Positions 1-13,300 of a DNA stretch of 64,000 bases are shown here, in pieces. The position numbers and the translations under genes were made by a program. The notes under the pieces are model-generated. The model was not told where the DNA came from, searched no databases, and worked only from the letters and a program-made list of their open reading frames with translations. The DNA is from Thiohalomonas sp041685045 (GTDB lineage Bacteria > Pseudomonadota > Gammaproteobacteria > Thiohalomonadales > Thiohalomonadaceae). The DNA is taken from positions 62,001 through 126,000 of the forward strand of contig JAWLGP010000006.1 of the NCBI GenBank assembly GCA_041685045.1, read 5' to 3'. Numbering within the stretch: the stretch's first letter is position 1; each line of letters opens with the position of its first letter.

Positions 1-1340
1 AGCGGCGCGCTGGATTTCAGCACCGGCAACGCCCTTATGGTGCCGAGCCTCACAATGAGCGGCGGCACCCTGGGCGGAACCGATGATCTCACTGTGACCG
101 GCGCGTTCAATGTCACCGGTAGCAGTTCCAGCACATTGACCGGCACCGGTCTGCTGACCACCCAGGGCGATACCACCGTCGACATCGGCGGAGGTGTCCG
201 TTATCTCAAGCTCGACGGCAGGAACTGGCTGAACGAAGGCACCCTGACTGTCGGCGGTGACGACTACCTCTACTTCTACAGCGGCACCAACACGCTGACC
301 AATGCGGCCGGTGCCACTCTGAATCTTTCCAGCACCCACGGCACGCCGTTCTACCGTTACACCGGAACGGCTACGGTCTACAACGCCGGCACCCTGAACA
401 AGACGGCCACCGACAGCCACACCATCTACAGCTACATCGCCTTCCACAACACCGGCACCGTGAACGTTGATGCCGGGACGCTGCAGATTAACGGCGGCGG
501 TACGGACACCGGCATTTACGACGTGGACGCCGGGGCGACCCTCGCCTTCGCCGGCGGGACGCGCAACCTCGATGTCGGCTCCAACGTTACTGGCACCGGC
601 TCACTGACGGTCAGCGGCGCCACGGTCAACGTTAACGGCCGGCTGGATATTGCCAACACCGGCACTGCGCTCAACGCCAGCAGCGGCACGCTGAATGTCG
701 GCACCGGGGCGACCTCCGGCACGCTGGTGCCGGTGAGTATCAGCGGCGCGCTGAATTTCAGCACCGGCAACGCCCTTATGGTGCCGAGTCTTACGATCAG
801 CGGCGGCACCCTGGGTGGAACCGACGACCTCACTGTGACCGGCGCGTTCAATGTCACCGGTAGCAGTTCCAGCACATTGACCGGCACCGGTCTGCTGACC
901 ACCCAGGGCGATACCACCGTCGACATCGGCGGAGGTGTCCGTTATCTCAGGCTCGACGGCAAGAACTGGCTGAACGAAGGCACCCTGACTGTCGGCGGTG
1001 ACGACTACCTCTACTTCTACAGCGACATCAACACGCTGACCAATGCGGCCGGTGCCACTCTGAATCTTTCCAGCACCCACGGCACGCCGTTGTACCGTTA
1101 CACCGGAACGGCCACGGTCTACAACGCCGGCACCCTGAACAAGACGGCCACCGACAGCCACACCATCTACAGCTACATCGCCTTCCACAACACCGGCACC
1201 GTGAACGTCGATGCCGGGACGCTGCAGATTAATGGCGGCGGTACGGACACCGGCATTTACGACGTGGACGCCGGGGCGACCCTCGCCTTAGCCGGCGGGA
1301 CGCGCAACCTCGATACAGGCTCCAACATCCTCGGAGCCGG
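1..1340 (+). repeat. 741-bp tandem repeat (about two copies)
   Basis: Copy 1 (1-741) and copy 2 (742 to about 1340, where it diverges) lie in frame in the giant gene; the unit encodes 247 residues. The two copies differ at only scattered positions by eye, for example 'ctggatttc' at 10 versus 'ctgaatttc' at 751. The window starts inside the array, so further copies may lie upstream. Confidence 0.9.
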
Positions 1341-4300
1341 CGCACTGACGGTCAGCGGCGCCACGGTCAACGTCAATGACCGGCTCGACATTGCCGCGAC
1401 CGGGACCGCTGTCAACATCAGTAGCGGCACGCTCAACCTCAACACGGCGGTGAGCGCGGCAACCGTGAATCTCTCCGGCGGCACCTTAAGCGGCAGCGGT
1501 GACCTGACCATCACCGGCACCTTCAATGTCCTGGGCAGCAGTGCGACACTGAGCGGCGCAGGCCTGTTGACGACGCAGGGCGATACCACAGTCGACATCG
1601 CCAGCGGTTACGGCCAGAGCCTCAGCCTGAGCGGCAAGAGCTGGGTGAACGAGGGGGCGCTGACGGTCGGGGGTGACGACAGAATCATCTTCAGCAACGC
1701 CACCCTGACCAACGCCGACGGCGGCACGCTCGATCTCTCGGGCAGCTACGCCACGCCGCTGTACCACTCCACCGGCACGAACACGCTGAACAACGCCGGC
1801 ACGCTGAACCAGACGGCCACCGGTTCCCACGAAATCGACAGCTACATTACTTTCAACAACACCGGCATCGTCAACGTCGACGCCGGGACGCTGCAGATCA
1901 GCGGCGGCGGCACGGATACCGGTTCGTATAACGTCGCAGAAGGTGCAACATTAGGCTTCGTTGGTGGAACCCGGAATCTCGACGAAGGCGTCGACTTGGC
2001 GAATCTCGGTACGCTGGCGATCACCGGCGGTACGGTCAACGTCAACACGCCGCTGGCGATCGGGGGGGCGATATCGTTCTACTCCTCCGGCACCTTGAAT
2101 GCCGCGGCTCCGCTTACCATGGAGCGTCTGACCATTTGGAACGGTGGCAACCCGACCCTGACCGGGGATGCCGACATCACCATCAAAGACTTCTACTGGG
2201 ATTCAGGGACCCTTTCCGGGGCCGGCAAGCTGATCACGCCCGCCGGTTCGGCCAGCCGCATACACACCACGTGGAACAACCTCACGCTGAACCGGTCGTG
2301 GGACAACTCGGGTACGGTGGATTGGTTCGACACGGACAGCTACAGCGCCATCCGCGCCATCAACCTCGGCTCCGGGGCGACCCTGACCAACACCGCCGAC
2401 GGCGTATTCAATATTCTGGCCGCCACGGAAACCAGCGGCATGAGCGGCGGCACCTTCATCAACGAAGGGACCATCAACAAGAGCGATACCCAGAGCGTTA
2501 CGATCTCGTCGGCGTTCAGCAACAGCGGCACTGTAAGCGTTGATGCAGGAACGTTGACCTTCTCCGGCAGCGGAACGGATGTGGGTGCCTATTCGGTTGC
2601 CGAAGGGGCGACGTTGGGGTTCGGCGGAGGTACGCGAAACCTGAACGAAGGTGTCGATCTCACAGTGTCGGGGTCGCTCGACCTCACCGCCGTAACCTTG
2701 AACGTCAACACGCCGTTGGCGATTGGAGGGGCGATTTCTTTCCACCAATCCGGCACCGTGAACGCGGCAGCTCCGCTGCAGATGGACGAGCTCAAGATGT
2801 GGTACACGGGGAGCCACGTTCTCACCGGTGACGCCGACATCACTATCAACGACTTCTACTGGAATTCGGGTTCCATCACCGGTTCGGGGCGGTTGATAAC
2901 GCCAGTCGGTTCGATTAGCAACATACACACGACATGGAACGACCTTCCGCTGAGTCGGAACTGGGACAACGCCGGCACCGTCAACTGGCTGGACACCACC
3001 TCCTACAATGCGACGCGTCGTTTCAACATCGGTACGGGCTTTACGCTTACCAACCAGACTAGTGGCGTGTTCAATATCGCAGCCGCCACGGCCACCAACG
3101 GCATGGCGGGCGGGACCTTCATCAATGAAGGCGCGATCGTCAAGACAGAGACAGAAAGTGTCACGGTCTCATCAAGCTTCACCAACAGGGGAACGGTCGA
3201 GATCACTGCCGGTACTCTGAATTTTTCAGGAAGCGGTACGGACGTAGGGTCTTATGCCGTGAGCGAAGGTGCCACGCTACAGTTCGGTGGCGGGACGCGC
3301 AACCTTGATGCGGGCTCGAATATCCTTGGCGTCGGCTCGCTGACGGTCAACGGCGCGACGGTGAACGTCAACGACCGGTTCGACATCGCCAACACCGGCA
3401 CCGCCCTCCACGTCAGCAGCGGCGCCCTCAATGTCGGCACCGGGGCGACCTCCGGCACGCTGTTCCCGGTGAGTATCAGCGGCGGCACACTGAATTTCAG
3501 CACCGGCAACGCCCTCATTCTGCCCAGTCTCACCATGAGCGGCGGCACCCTGGGCGGTATCGACGACATTACCGTCACCGGTGCGTTCAATGTGACCGGC
3601 ACTTACGCGACCAGTACGTTGACCGGCACGGGGCATTTCACCACGCAGGGCGATTCCATTGTCGATGTCGCCGGCGGCTCCTATTACCTGAGGCTCGAGG
3701 GCAAGGAGTGGCTGAACGAGGGCACCCTGACCATCGGCGCGGACGACTATCTCTACTTCCACAGTGGTACCAACACGCTGACCAATGCGGAAGGTGCCAC
3801 CCTGAATTTTTCGAGCAGCTACAGCAGGCCGATCAATCATTACAGCGGCACGGCCACGCTCTACAACGCCGGGACCCTGAACCAGACCCGTACCGGCGAC
3901 CACATCATCGACAGCGCGATTGCCTTCCATAACAGCGGCACCGTGAATGTCGATGCCGGCACGCTGCAGATTAACGGCGGCGGTACGGATACCGGTCTTT
4001 ACGACGTGGGTGCGGGGGCGACCCTTGCCTTTGCGGGCGGGACGCGCAATCTCGATGCGGGCTCGAATATCCTTGGCGTCGGCTCGCTGACGGTCAACGG
4101 CGCGACGGTGAACGTCAACGACCGGTTCGACATCGCCAACACCGGCACCGCCCTCCACGTCAGCAGCGGCGCCCTCAATGTCGGCACCGGGGCGACCTCC
4201 GGCACGCTGGTGCCGGTGAGTATCAGCGGCGGCACCCTGAATTTCAGCACCGGCAATGCCCTCATTCTGCCCAGTCTCACCATGAGCGGCGGCACCCTGG

Positions 4301-7300
4301 GCGGTATCGACGACATGACGGTCACCGGTGCGCTCAATGTGACCGGCACTTACGCGACCAGTACGTTGACCGGCACGGGGCATTTCACCACGCAGGGCGA
4401 TACCACTATCGATGTCGCCGGCGGCTCCTATTCCCTGAGGCTCGAGGGCAAGGAGTGGCTGAACGAGGGCACCCTGACCATCGGCGCGAACGATTATCTC
4501 TACTTCCACAGCGGTACCAACACGCTGACCAATGCGGAAGGCGCCACGCTGAATCTTTCCAGCAGCTACAGCAGGCCAATCAATCATTACAGCGGCACGG
4601 CCACGCTCTACAACGCCGGCACCCTGAACCAGACCGCCGCGGGCGATCACATCATCGACAGCTCGATTGCCTTCCACAACACCGGTATCGTGAACGTCGA
4701 TGCCGGGACATTGCAGATCAACGGCGGCGGCACGGATACCGGCATCTATGACGTGGACGCGGGGGCGGCCCTCGCCTTTGCCGGTGGCACCCGCTCGTTG
4801 AATTCGGGCGCTGACATCACCGGAGGCGGCACCCTGGTGGTCAATGGCGCCACGGTGTACGCCAACACCGGTTCGGATCTGATCCTGCAATCCCTGACGC
4901 TATCCAGCGGTACGCTGTCGGGCAGCAGCGACATCACTTTGACCGGGGACTCGGTCTGGAACGGCGGCACCCTCACCGGCGGCAGCACGCTAACCATCGA
5001 AGAGGGGGCACGACTCGATCTGTATCTGGCAGATGGGTCGAACTACACGAAGTACCTCGGTGACCGGACCATCGACAACTACGGGACCTTGGCCTGGGGT
5101 TACACCAATGTCGAACTGGACGGTGCTTCGACGCTGAACAACTACGGCACCTTCCTTGCGAACACGTCCACATCCTGGCGCCAATACTACAGCCCTGTCG
5201 GGACGATGGCGCTGAACAACTACGGCAGCCTGCATACCTCCTACGCCGGTATCACCACCACCTTCGGCAACGGCGTTACGGTCAACAATACGGGTGAAAT
5301 CACCGTCAATGAGGGGGTGCTCAGCCTCTCCGGGTTTACCCGCAACAGCGGGACCATAGAACTGGTGTCCGGCGGTACGCTGCAGAGCGGCAGCTTCACC
5401 AATGAAGGCACACTGCGCGGCACCGGGACCTTCAACGTCGGTACCGGCACCATCACCAACGACGGACTGATTTCACCCGGCGCCGGCAGCGGCGACTCCG
5501 TCGGTGCGCTCACGATCACCGGCAACCTGGTGCAGGGGGAAACCGGCGTCATCCGGCTCGAGCTGGCGGGGACCGAGCCCGGCACGTTCGATACCCTGGC
5601 CGTCAACGGCAGTGCCACCTTAAACGGTGTGCTGGAGCTCGATACCCTCGGAGCCTACACCCCGCTGGTCAACGACGCCTTCCAGGTGGTGACCTATGGC
5701 AGCCGCAGCGGCGAATTCGCGGCGGTGACACCCGCCTTCTCCTCCACCTATGGCGCCACCTACAACCCCACCAATCTGGTCGTGACCACCCTCACTTCCT
5801 GGGCTATCAACATGTGGGCACTGGAGGGGGACGGCGACTGGAATACGGCCGCCAACTGGAGTCTGGGCCATGTGCCGGTGGAGGGCGAGTCGGTCGTCAT
5901 CGACCTGACCGGCGGGTTGTACACCGTCACCGTCGCCGACGGCACCTCCGCGGTCGCCGGCCGCTTCCGCAGCGAAGAGGTGCTGGCGCTCACCGGCGGC
6001 AGCCTGGAGCTGGGCGACATCTCCTACATCAACGGCGAGCTGGTTCAGAGCGGCGGTACCCTGATCGCCAACAGCGATCTCACGGTGACCGGCAACTACC
6101 GCTGGGACGGTGGTACGGTCACCGGTAGCGGTAATGTCGTGGCGACCGGTACGGTCGCTATCGGCGGCAGCGGCGCCACGTTGCAGGGGATCGATTGGGA
6201 CGCCAATCGCCTTGCCGCGACGGCATTGCTCCAGGTCACGGGCGGGTCACTGGCGGTGGCGGCAGGGGCGAATTTTGGCGGTGGGCTGACACTAAATGGC
6301 GGCAGCGTCATTCTGACCGGCGGTTCGTCGGTGACCGACCTGTCCGTGAACAGCGGTACCCTCGTGCTGGCCGCCGGCCTGCTCGAAGCCACTGGGACCG
6401 TCAGCCTGACCGGCGCATTGGATCTCGCGTCCAACGCCACCTTCCGTAAGGAGGGCGGGTTCACCAACGCCGGCACCATCACTGGAGCCGGCGCCATCGA
6501 CGTCGGCGGCGGCACCCTGGTGAATGAGGGCCTGCTGTCGCCGGGCGAGATCCCGACGGCTATCGGGATTCTGACCGTTAGCGGCAATCTGAGCCAAGCG
6601 GCAGGCGGCACTCTTCAAGTCGACCTGGCCGGACTCGAGAGTTACGACCAGGTGGCCGTCTCCGGCGATGTCACCGTCGATGGGACTCTGGCCACCGATT
6701 ACGTCGGGACCTACACCGGCGCTATCGGCGACGGTTTCGATGTCGTCACCGGCGCCAGCGTCGCCGGTAGCTTTGCGACACTGCAAGTGCCGGACTCCGC
6801 CACCAGCCTCGCCTTCTCTCCGGGCGAGGGGACCGGACGTCTGCAGATTACCGACATCATCAACGAATGGATCCTCGCCACCGGCGGCGACTGGGCGGTG
6901 GACGCCCACTGGAGCCGCGGCCACCTGCCGAATGCAGGTGAGAGTGCGCGCATCGGTGCGCTCGGCGGCGACGCGGTCACCGTCAGCAGCGGCACGCAGG
7001 CCGCCTATCGCCTCGCCGCCGAGGAGACCCTGTCCGTCACCGGCGGCAGCCTCGCCGTGACCCAGGGGGCGACCCTGAGCGGCGGGATCACCGTGAGCGG
7101 CGGCGGCAGCGTCAGTCTCGGCGGTGAGTCCAGCGTCACCGACCTCACCGTGGGTGAAGGCAGCGTAACCGTGACCAGCGGCACGTTGGAGGTACTGGGC
7201 AGTATCGAGCAGGCCGGTCTGCTCGAAGTGGCGACCGGCGCCACCCTGCTGAAAGCGGGCGGCTTCACCAATTCCGGGATTCTGGCCGGCGGCGGCACGG

Positions 7301-10300
7301 TAGCGCTGGCGGGCGGCACCCTGGTCAACACCGGCACGCTGGCGCCCGGGGACAGCGGCGGCAGCCTGGCGGGCACCCTTACCATCGACGGCGACCTCAC
7401 GCAGGGCGCCGGTGCGCTCATCGACCTGCAACTGGCGGGCAGCGACAGCAGCGACCTGCTGCGGGTGACCGGAGCGGCCAACCTCGACGGACACTTGGCG
7501 GTCGGCTACGCCGGGGGCTATTACGGCGCCATCGGCGACAGCTTCACGCTTATCGAGGCCGGCACCCAGAGCGGGGCGTTCACGCTGCTGTCGCTGCTCG
7601 ACTCCTGGACCACCAGCGACCTCGACACCAGCGGCCCCTACACCCTCACCCTCACCGATGTGGTGAACAGCTGGGTAAGCACCAGCAACGGCTACTGGAC
7701 CACCGCGAGCAACTGGGGTCGCGGCCATGTCCCCACCGCCGGCGAGCGGGTGGTGATCACGGTCGATGGGACGCCGACCATCACCATCAACAGCGGCGCT
7801 CAGGCGGCCTGGTCGCTGGTCAGCGACGAAAACCTGACCCTCTCCGGCGGCTCGCTCACCCTGGGTCACGCCAGCGAAATCCGCGGCGCCTTCACCCTTT
7901 CGGGCGGCACCCTCACGGGTGCCGGCGATCTGACGCTGACCGGCAACAGCACCTGGAACAGCGGTACCCTGACCGGCGGCAGCACACTCACCATCGCCTC
8001 CGGCGCCACTTTGACCCTCGCGCTGCCCTGGAGCAACTACAAGTACGTTGGCGATCGCACCATCGATAACCAGGGCACCCTCAACTGGGCCGGCGGCTAC
8101 GTCATCCTGGAAGGGGACTCCACCCTCAACAACGCCGGTACCTTCAACATCCTGAACAACTACACCGAGTCCACCAGCTGGGAGATCTGGCAGGACAACG
8201 GCGGTGTACCGGGCACGATGGCCATCAACAATCTCGCCGGCGGCGTGATCCGCCAGAGCGGCGAGAGCGCCATGCGCAAGATCTTCGGCCCCGGGGTGAC
8301 CATCGACAACGCCGGCACGCTCGCCGTGGAAGACGCCATCCTCGAGCTGAATGGCGTTACGGTGACCACGACCGGGAATGTGAGCGTCAGCGCCGGCGCC
8401 ACGATGCGACTCATCGGCGGCAGCACCCATACCCTGGCGGCGGGTTCGACCCTGACCGGCGACGGTACCCTGGAGGTGACCTCCGGCACCCTGGCGGTGG
8501 AAGGCAGCTACGACACCAGCGGCACCACCGTGGTCAACGGCGGCACCCTGGTGCTGGACAGCAGCGGCACGCTCGGTGCGCTCACCCTTTCCAGCGGCAG
8601 CGTCACCGGTGCCGGCAACGGCACCATCGCCGGCCTGTTCCAATGGAACGGCGGCACCGTCGCCGGCAGCGGCAGCCTGACCACCGCCGGCACCACCGCC
8701 TTCGATACCACCGCGGTCAAGAATGTCGTCGGCCGCGCCTGGGTCAACACCGGCATCATCGACCTGGATGGTGCCGACCGGTTCGCCCTGTCCGATGGAG
8801 CCACGCTCACCAATCTGGCCGCCGGCGTGATCAACCTGGGCTCATCTGACGCAGCCCCTGTCACCAACATCTCCGGCATCGGCTCGGTCACCAACGCGGG
8901 CACGATCAACCTGACGGTCACCGGCAGCCACGCCATCGACCCGAACGGCGCCTTCGTCAACACCGGCACCATCAACATCGAGGCCGGTACTCTCGCGCTG
9001 CCACGTATGGCCAACAACGCCGGCACCATCGAGGTGGCGGCCGGGGCCACCCTGGCGCGCAGCGGCGGCTTCACCAATCTGGGCGTCATCGGCGGCAACG
9101 GTACCGTCGACCTCGGCGGCGGCCTCCTGGTCAACGAGGGGGCTCTGCGTCCGGGTGCCGCCGCCGGCACGACGACCGGAACGCTCACGCTGGCGGGTGA
9201 CCTGGCCATGACCAGCGGCGGTTCGATCCTCATCGAACTGGCGGGGAACACCGACGGGCTCTACGACGTGCTCGCGGTCACCGGTAGCGCCGCTCTCGAC
9301 GGCACCCTCGCGGTCGATACCGTGGGGGCTTACGGACCGAACGTCGATGACACCTTCCCGGTGCTCACGTGGGGCGACTACACCGGCAGTTTCGCCACCG
9401 TCACCGACGCCTTTGCCGCCACCTTCGACCCCATTTACGAGCTGACGCAGTTCCGGCTGCAGACGGTGAGCTCCTCGCCGGTCAACCTCTGGATCACCGA
9501 CGCCGACGGTAACTGGTCCTCCGCCGGCAACTGGAGCCTCGGCCACGTGCCGCTCGCCGGCGAGTCGGTAATCATCGACCTGGAATCGGGCCTTTACACC
9601 GTCACCGTCGACGCCGGCAGCTATCAGGCGGGGCGGCTGCGCAGCGATGAAAACCTGACCCTTCTCGGTAGCCTGGAACTGGGGGACACCTCGCTCATCA
9701 CCGGCACCTTCACGTTGGCGGGCGGTACCTTGAGCGGTACCGGTGACGTCACGGTGGAAGGCGACTTCGCGTGGGCCGGCGGAACCGTCACCGGTGTCGG
9801 CGCCTTCGTCACCACCGGCGCAAGCGTCATCGGCGGCGATGCGGTCCTCGACGGCCGACGCTGGACCCAGGCCGGCAACCTGACCTTGAGCGGCGCGGGC
9901 AGCCTCACGGGCACCGCCGGCACCCTCGATAACACGGGCACCATCGACAGCTCCGGCACCCAACTCATTGGCGGTATCGGCTTCAACAATGCCGGCATCG
10001 TCAACATCGCCGCCGGCACCCTGCGCATCGCCGGTGGCGGTAGCGACCGCGGTGTCTACCAGGTGGCAGAGGCGGCGACCCTGGAGTTGGCTGACGGCAA
10101 TCGGACCCTTCTCATCGGCTCGGACGTGAGCGGCGGCGGGTCGGTGGTCGTGAGCGGCGGCACGACAGCCGTCGAAGGCGACTACTCGATCGCGGGCACC
10201 GGCACCACGACCGTCTTCGGCGCGCTCGAACTCGATACGCCGATCACCTTCGCCAACGCCTTCACCTTGAGCGGCCCCGGCGCCGTGCTCGGCGGCAGCG

Positions 10301-13300
10301 GCAACATCACCTTACAGGGCTCCTTCGACTGGAGCGGCGGCGCGCAGATCGCCGGCAGCGCTCAGCTGCGCACCGAAGGCACCACCACCGTCAGCGGGAC
10401 CGACAACGGGGTGGCGAAGGACTGGGTCAATGCCGGGACCGCCCACCTCGGCGGGCAACTGGCCTGGGCGGGTACCGGCGCCAGCGTCACCAACCTGGCG
10501 GGAGCGGTCTTCAATGTCGATACCACCGACCCTGACGCCATCACCCTCAGCGCCGGGACCGGGGGGACCTTCGTCAACCAGGGCACCTTCAACAAGCTCG
10601 GCACCGGCGACAACAGCGTCCACAGCAGCATCACCTTCAACAACGACGGCCAGGTCAACGCCGAAACCGGTACGTTGCGCTTCGACGGTGGCGGTACCGA
10701 CAGCGGGACCTGGCAGGTCGCCGCCGGGGCCACCCTCGAGTTCGCCGGCGGCACCCGTACGCTGGGAAGCGGTTCCACCCTCAGCGGCGCCGGTACGCTG
10801 CACGTCAGCGGCGGCAGCACCAGCGTCACCGGCAATCTGGCGTTGAGCGGTCATCTTCGGGCCAGCTACGGCACGCTGCTGCTCGATCCGGTCGCCACCG
10901 GCTCGTTCAGCTTCGCCTCGGCGACCCTGGACGGGGGCATGATCAACTTCGCCGGTGCCAACGCCTACGCCATCGATACCGTGGCCCTGTCCGGCTCGTC
11001 GAGCGCCAGCATCCTGCGCACCGCCGCCGATGCCTCGACCACCGTGACGGGTACGATGGCATGGACCGGTGGTACCGTGGACGGTTCAGGTCTGTTCACC
11101 ACCGCGGGCGCGACCACCATCACCGCCCTGGCGGTCACCAACTATCTGCCCAACTGGGTCAACAGCGGCACCCTGACCATCACCGACACCGGCCGGATCG
11201 ACATGGGCAACGGCTCGGTGCTGACCAACACCGGCACCCTCGTCCTGGCCGGCAGCAACTGGGTCCCGATCCGTTCCTGGACCGGCAGCAACGCCGTGGT
11301 CAACGAGGGCCTGGTGCGGAAGACAAGTACCGACTCGCAACTGATCACCACCGCCTTCCACAACGCCGGCAACGTGGATGTCGAGGCGGGCCGCCTCGAA
11401 CTCTACGGCGGCAGCGACACGGGGACATATTCCGTGGCCGCCGGCGCGACCCTGGCTTTTGGCAGCGGCACCCGTGAGCTGCTGGCCGGCTCGGACGTGA
11501 CCGGGGAAGGCACGGTCATCGTCAGCGGCGGCACCACCGCCATTCGGGGCGGCTTCGGGATCGCGGCGACCGGCAATACCACCGTCAACGGCAATGGCAC
11601 CCTCGATATCCATGTGCCGCTCGCCTTTCTCAACACCCTCGCCCTGTCGGGGCCCGGCGCGACCCTCGGCGGCAGCGGGGATGTGACCGTGCAGGGCGTG
11701 CTCGACTGGCGCGACGGCGCCAACATCCAGGGCGGCGGCCGTCTGCGCACCGAGGGGACGACCACCATCACCTGGAGCGGCAACGGCCTCGCCAAGGAGT
11801 GGGACAACGCCGGCACGGTCAACCTGAACGGGCAGCTCGAGTGGTTCGGCGCCGGGGGCACCCTCACCAACCTGGCCGGCGGGACCTTCAACCTCAACTC
11901 CAGCGCCACCACCCCGATCGATTTGGCGGCCGATGGCAGTGGCGGCGTCTTCGTCAACGAGGGGACTTTCAACAAGCTGGGCGGCGGCACCAATGCCATT
12001 CACAGCGCCGTTGTCTTCGAAAACCGGGGACTGGCCCAGGTCGATGGCGGCGCGCTGGTGATCCGGAGTGACGGCAGTGATTCCGGCACCTACACGGTCG
12101 ATGCCGGGGCGACCCTCGAGTTCGCCGCCACTGCCCGCAGCCTGGCTACGGGCTCGCGCGTCGAGGGGGGCGGCGGCTTGGCAGTGAGCGCCGGCACCCT
12201 CGATGTGGCCGGCAGCTATGCGCTGACCGGGATGACCACCGTGAGCGGCGGCACGCTCAATTTCAATGTGGCGACCGCACTGGAAGGCGCCGTGCTGCTG
12301 ACCGGCACCGGGGCGACGCTGGGCGGCAGCGGTGCCATCGAGCTGACCGACCCGTTCACCTGGAACAACGGCGCCAACATCAGCGGCACTGGCACCCTGA
12401 CCACCCGCGGCGACACCGTCGTGGCCGGCGGCACCACCGTGGACGGCAACACCGTCGGCATGCACTGGTTCAACGCGGGCACCGCCACCCTGGATGCCGA
12501 CGCTATCGTCGACTTCAGCGCGGGCGGCGCCGTCACCAACCAGGCCGGCGCCGTCTTCAATCTCGACTCCACCCGCAGCAGTCCGTTGGCCGCTGTCGGC
12601 AGCGGCTACACCTTCGAAAATGCCGGCACCTTCAACAAGAACGGCGCCGGGGTGCAGCGGGTCCAGAGCGGTATCGTCTTCAGCAATACCGGCAGCCTGA
12701 ACGTCGCGATTGGCACCCTGATCCTCGAAGGCGCGTTCGACCGCAACGACGGCACCATCGAACTGCAGGCCGGCACCGTGCTGCAGACCAGCGACGGCTT
12801 CACCAACTTCGGCACCCTCGGCGGCATCGGCACCTTCGACGTGGGCAGCGGAACCCTGACCAACGAGGGCACCCTGCGTCCCGGATTCGCCAGCGGCAGC
12901 AAGGTCGGGACGTTGTCGATCACCGGTAACCTGACGCTGGGCCCGAACGGTGTCATCCGTCTCGACCTGGACGGCCTGGAACCGGGCCAGTTCGACGTAG
13001 TGGCGGTCTCCGGCAACGCCCAGCTCGGTGGCAGCGTCGCCCTCGCCGGCTTTGGTGCCAACGGCAGCTATCCGGTGCTGACCGCGGCAGCGGTGACCGG
13101 GACGCTGGACCAGCTCGACGAGGGGCTGTTCAAGGCCAGCGTGAGTTACGGGGCCACCGGCTTCAATATCGACGTCCTCGGCGGCGCCCTCTGGTGGGAC
13201 GGCGATGCCGGCGACCTGCTCTGGTCCAACCCGCTGAACTGGACCGGCGATGTGCTGCCGACCAGTACCGACAGTGCGGTGATCGGGGTGAGCGACGTGG

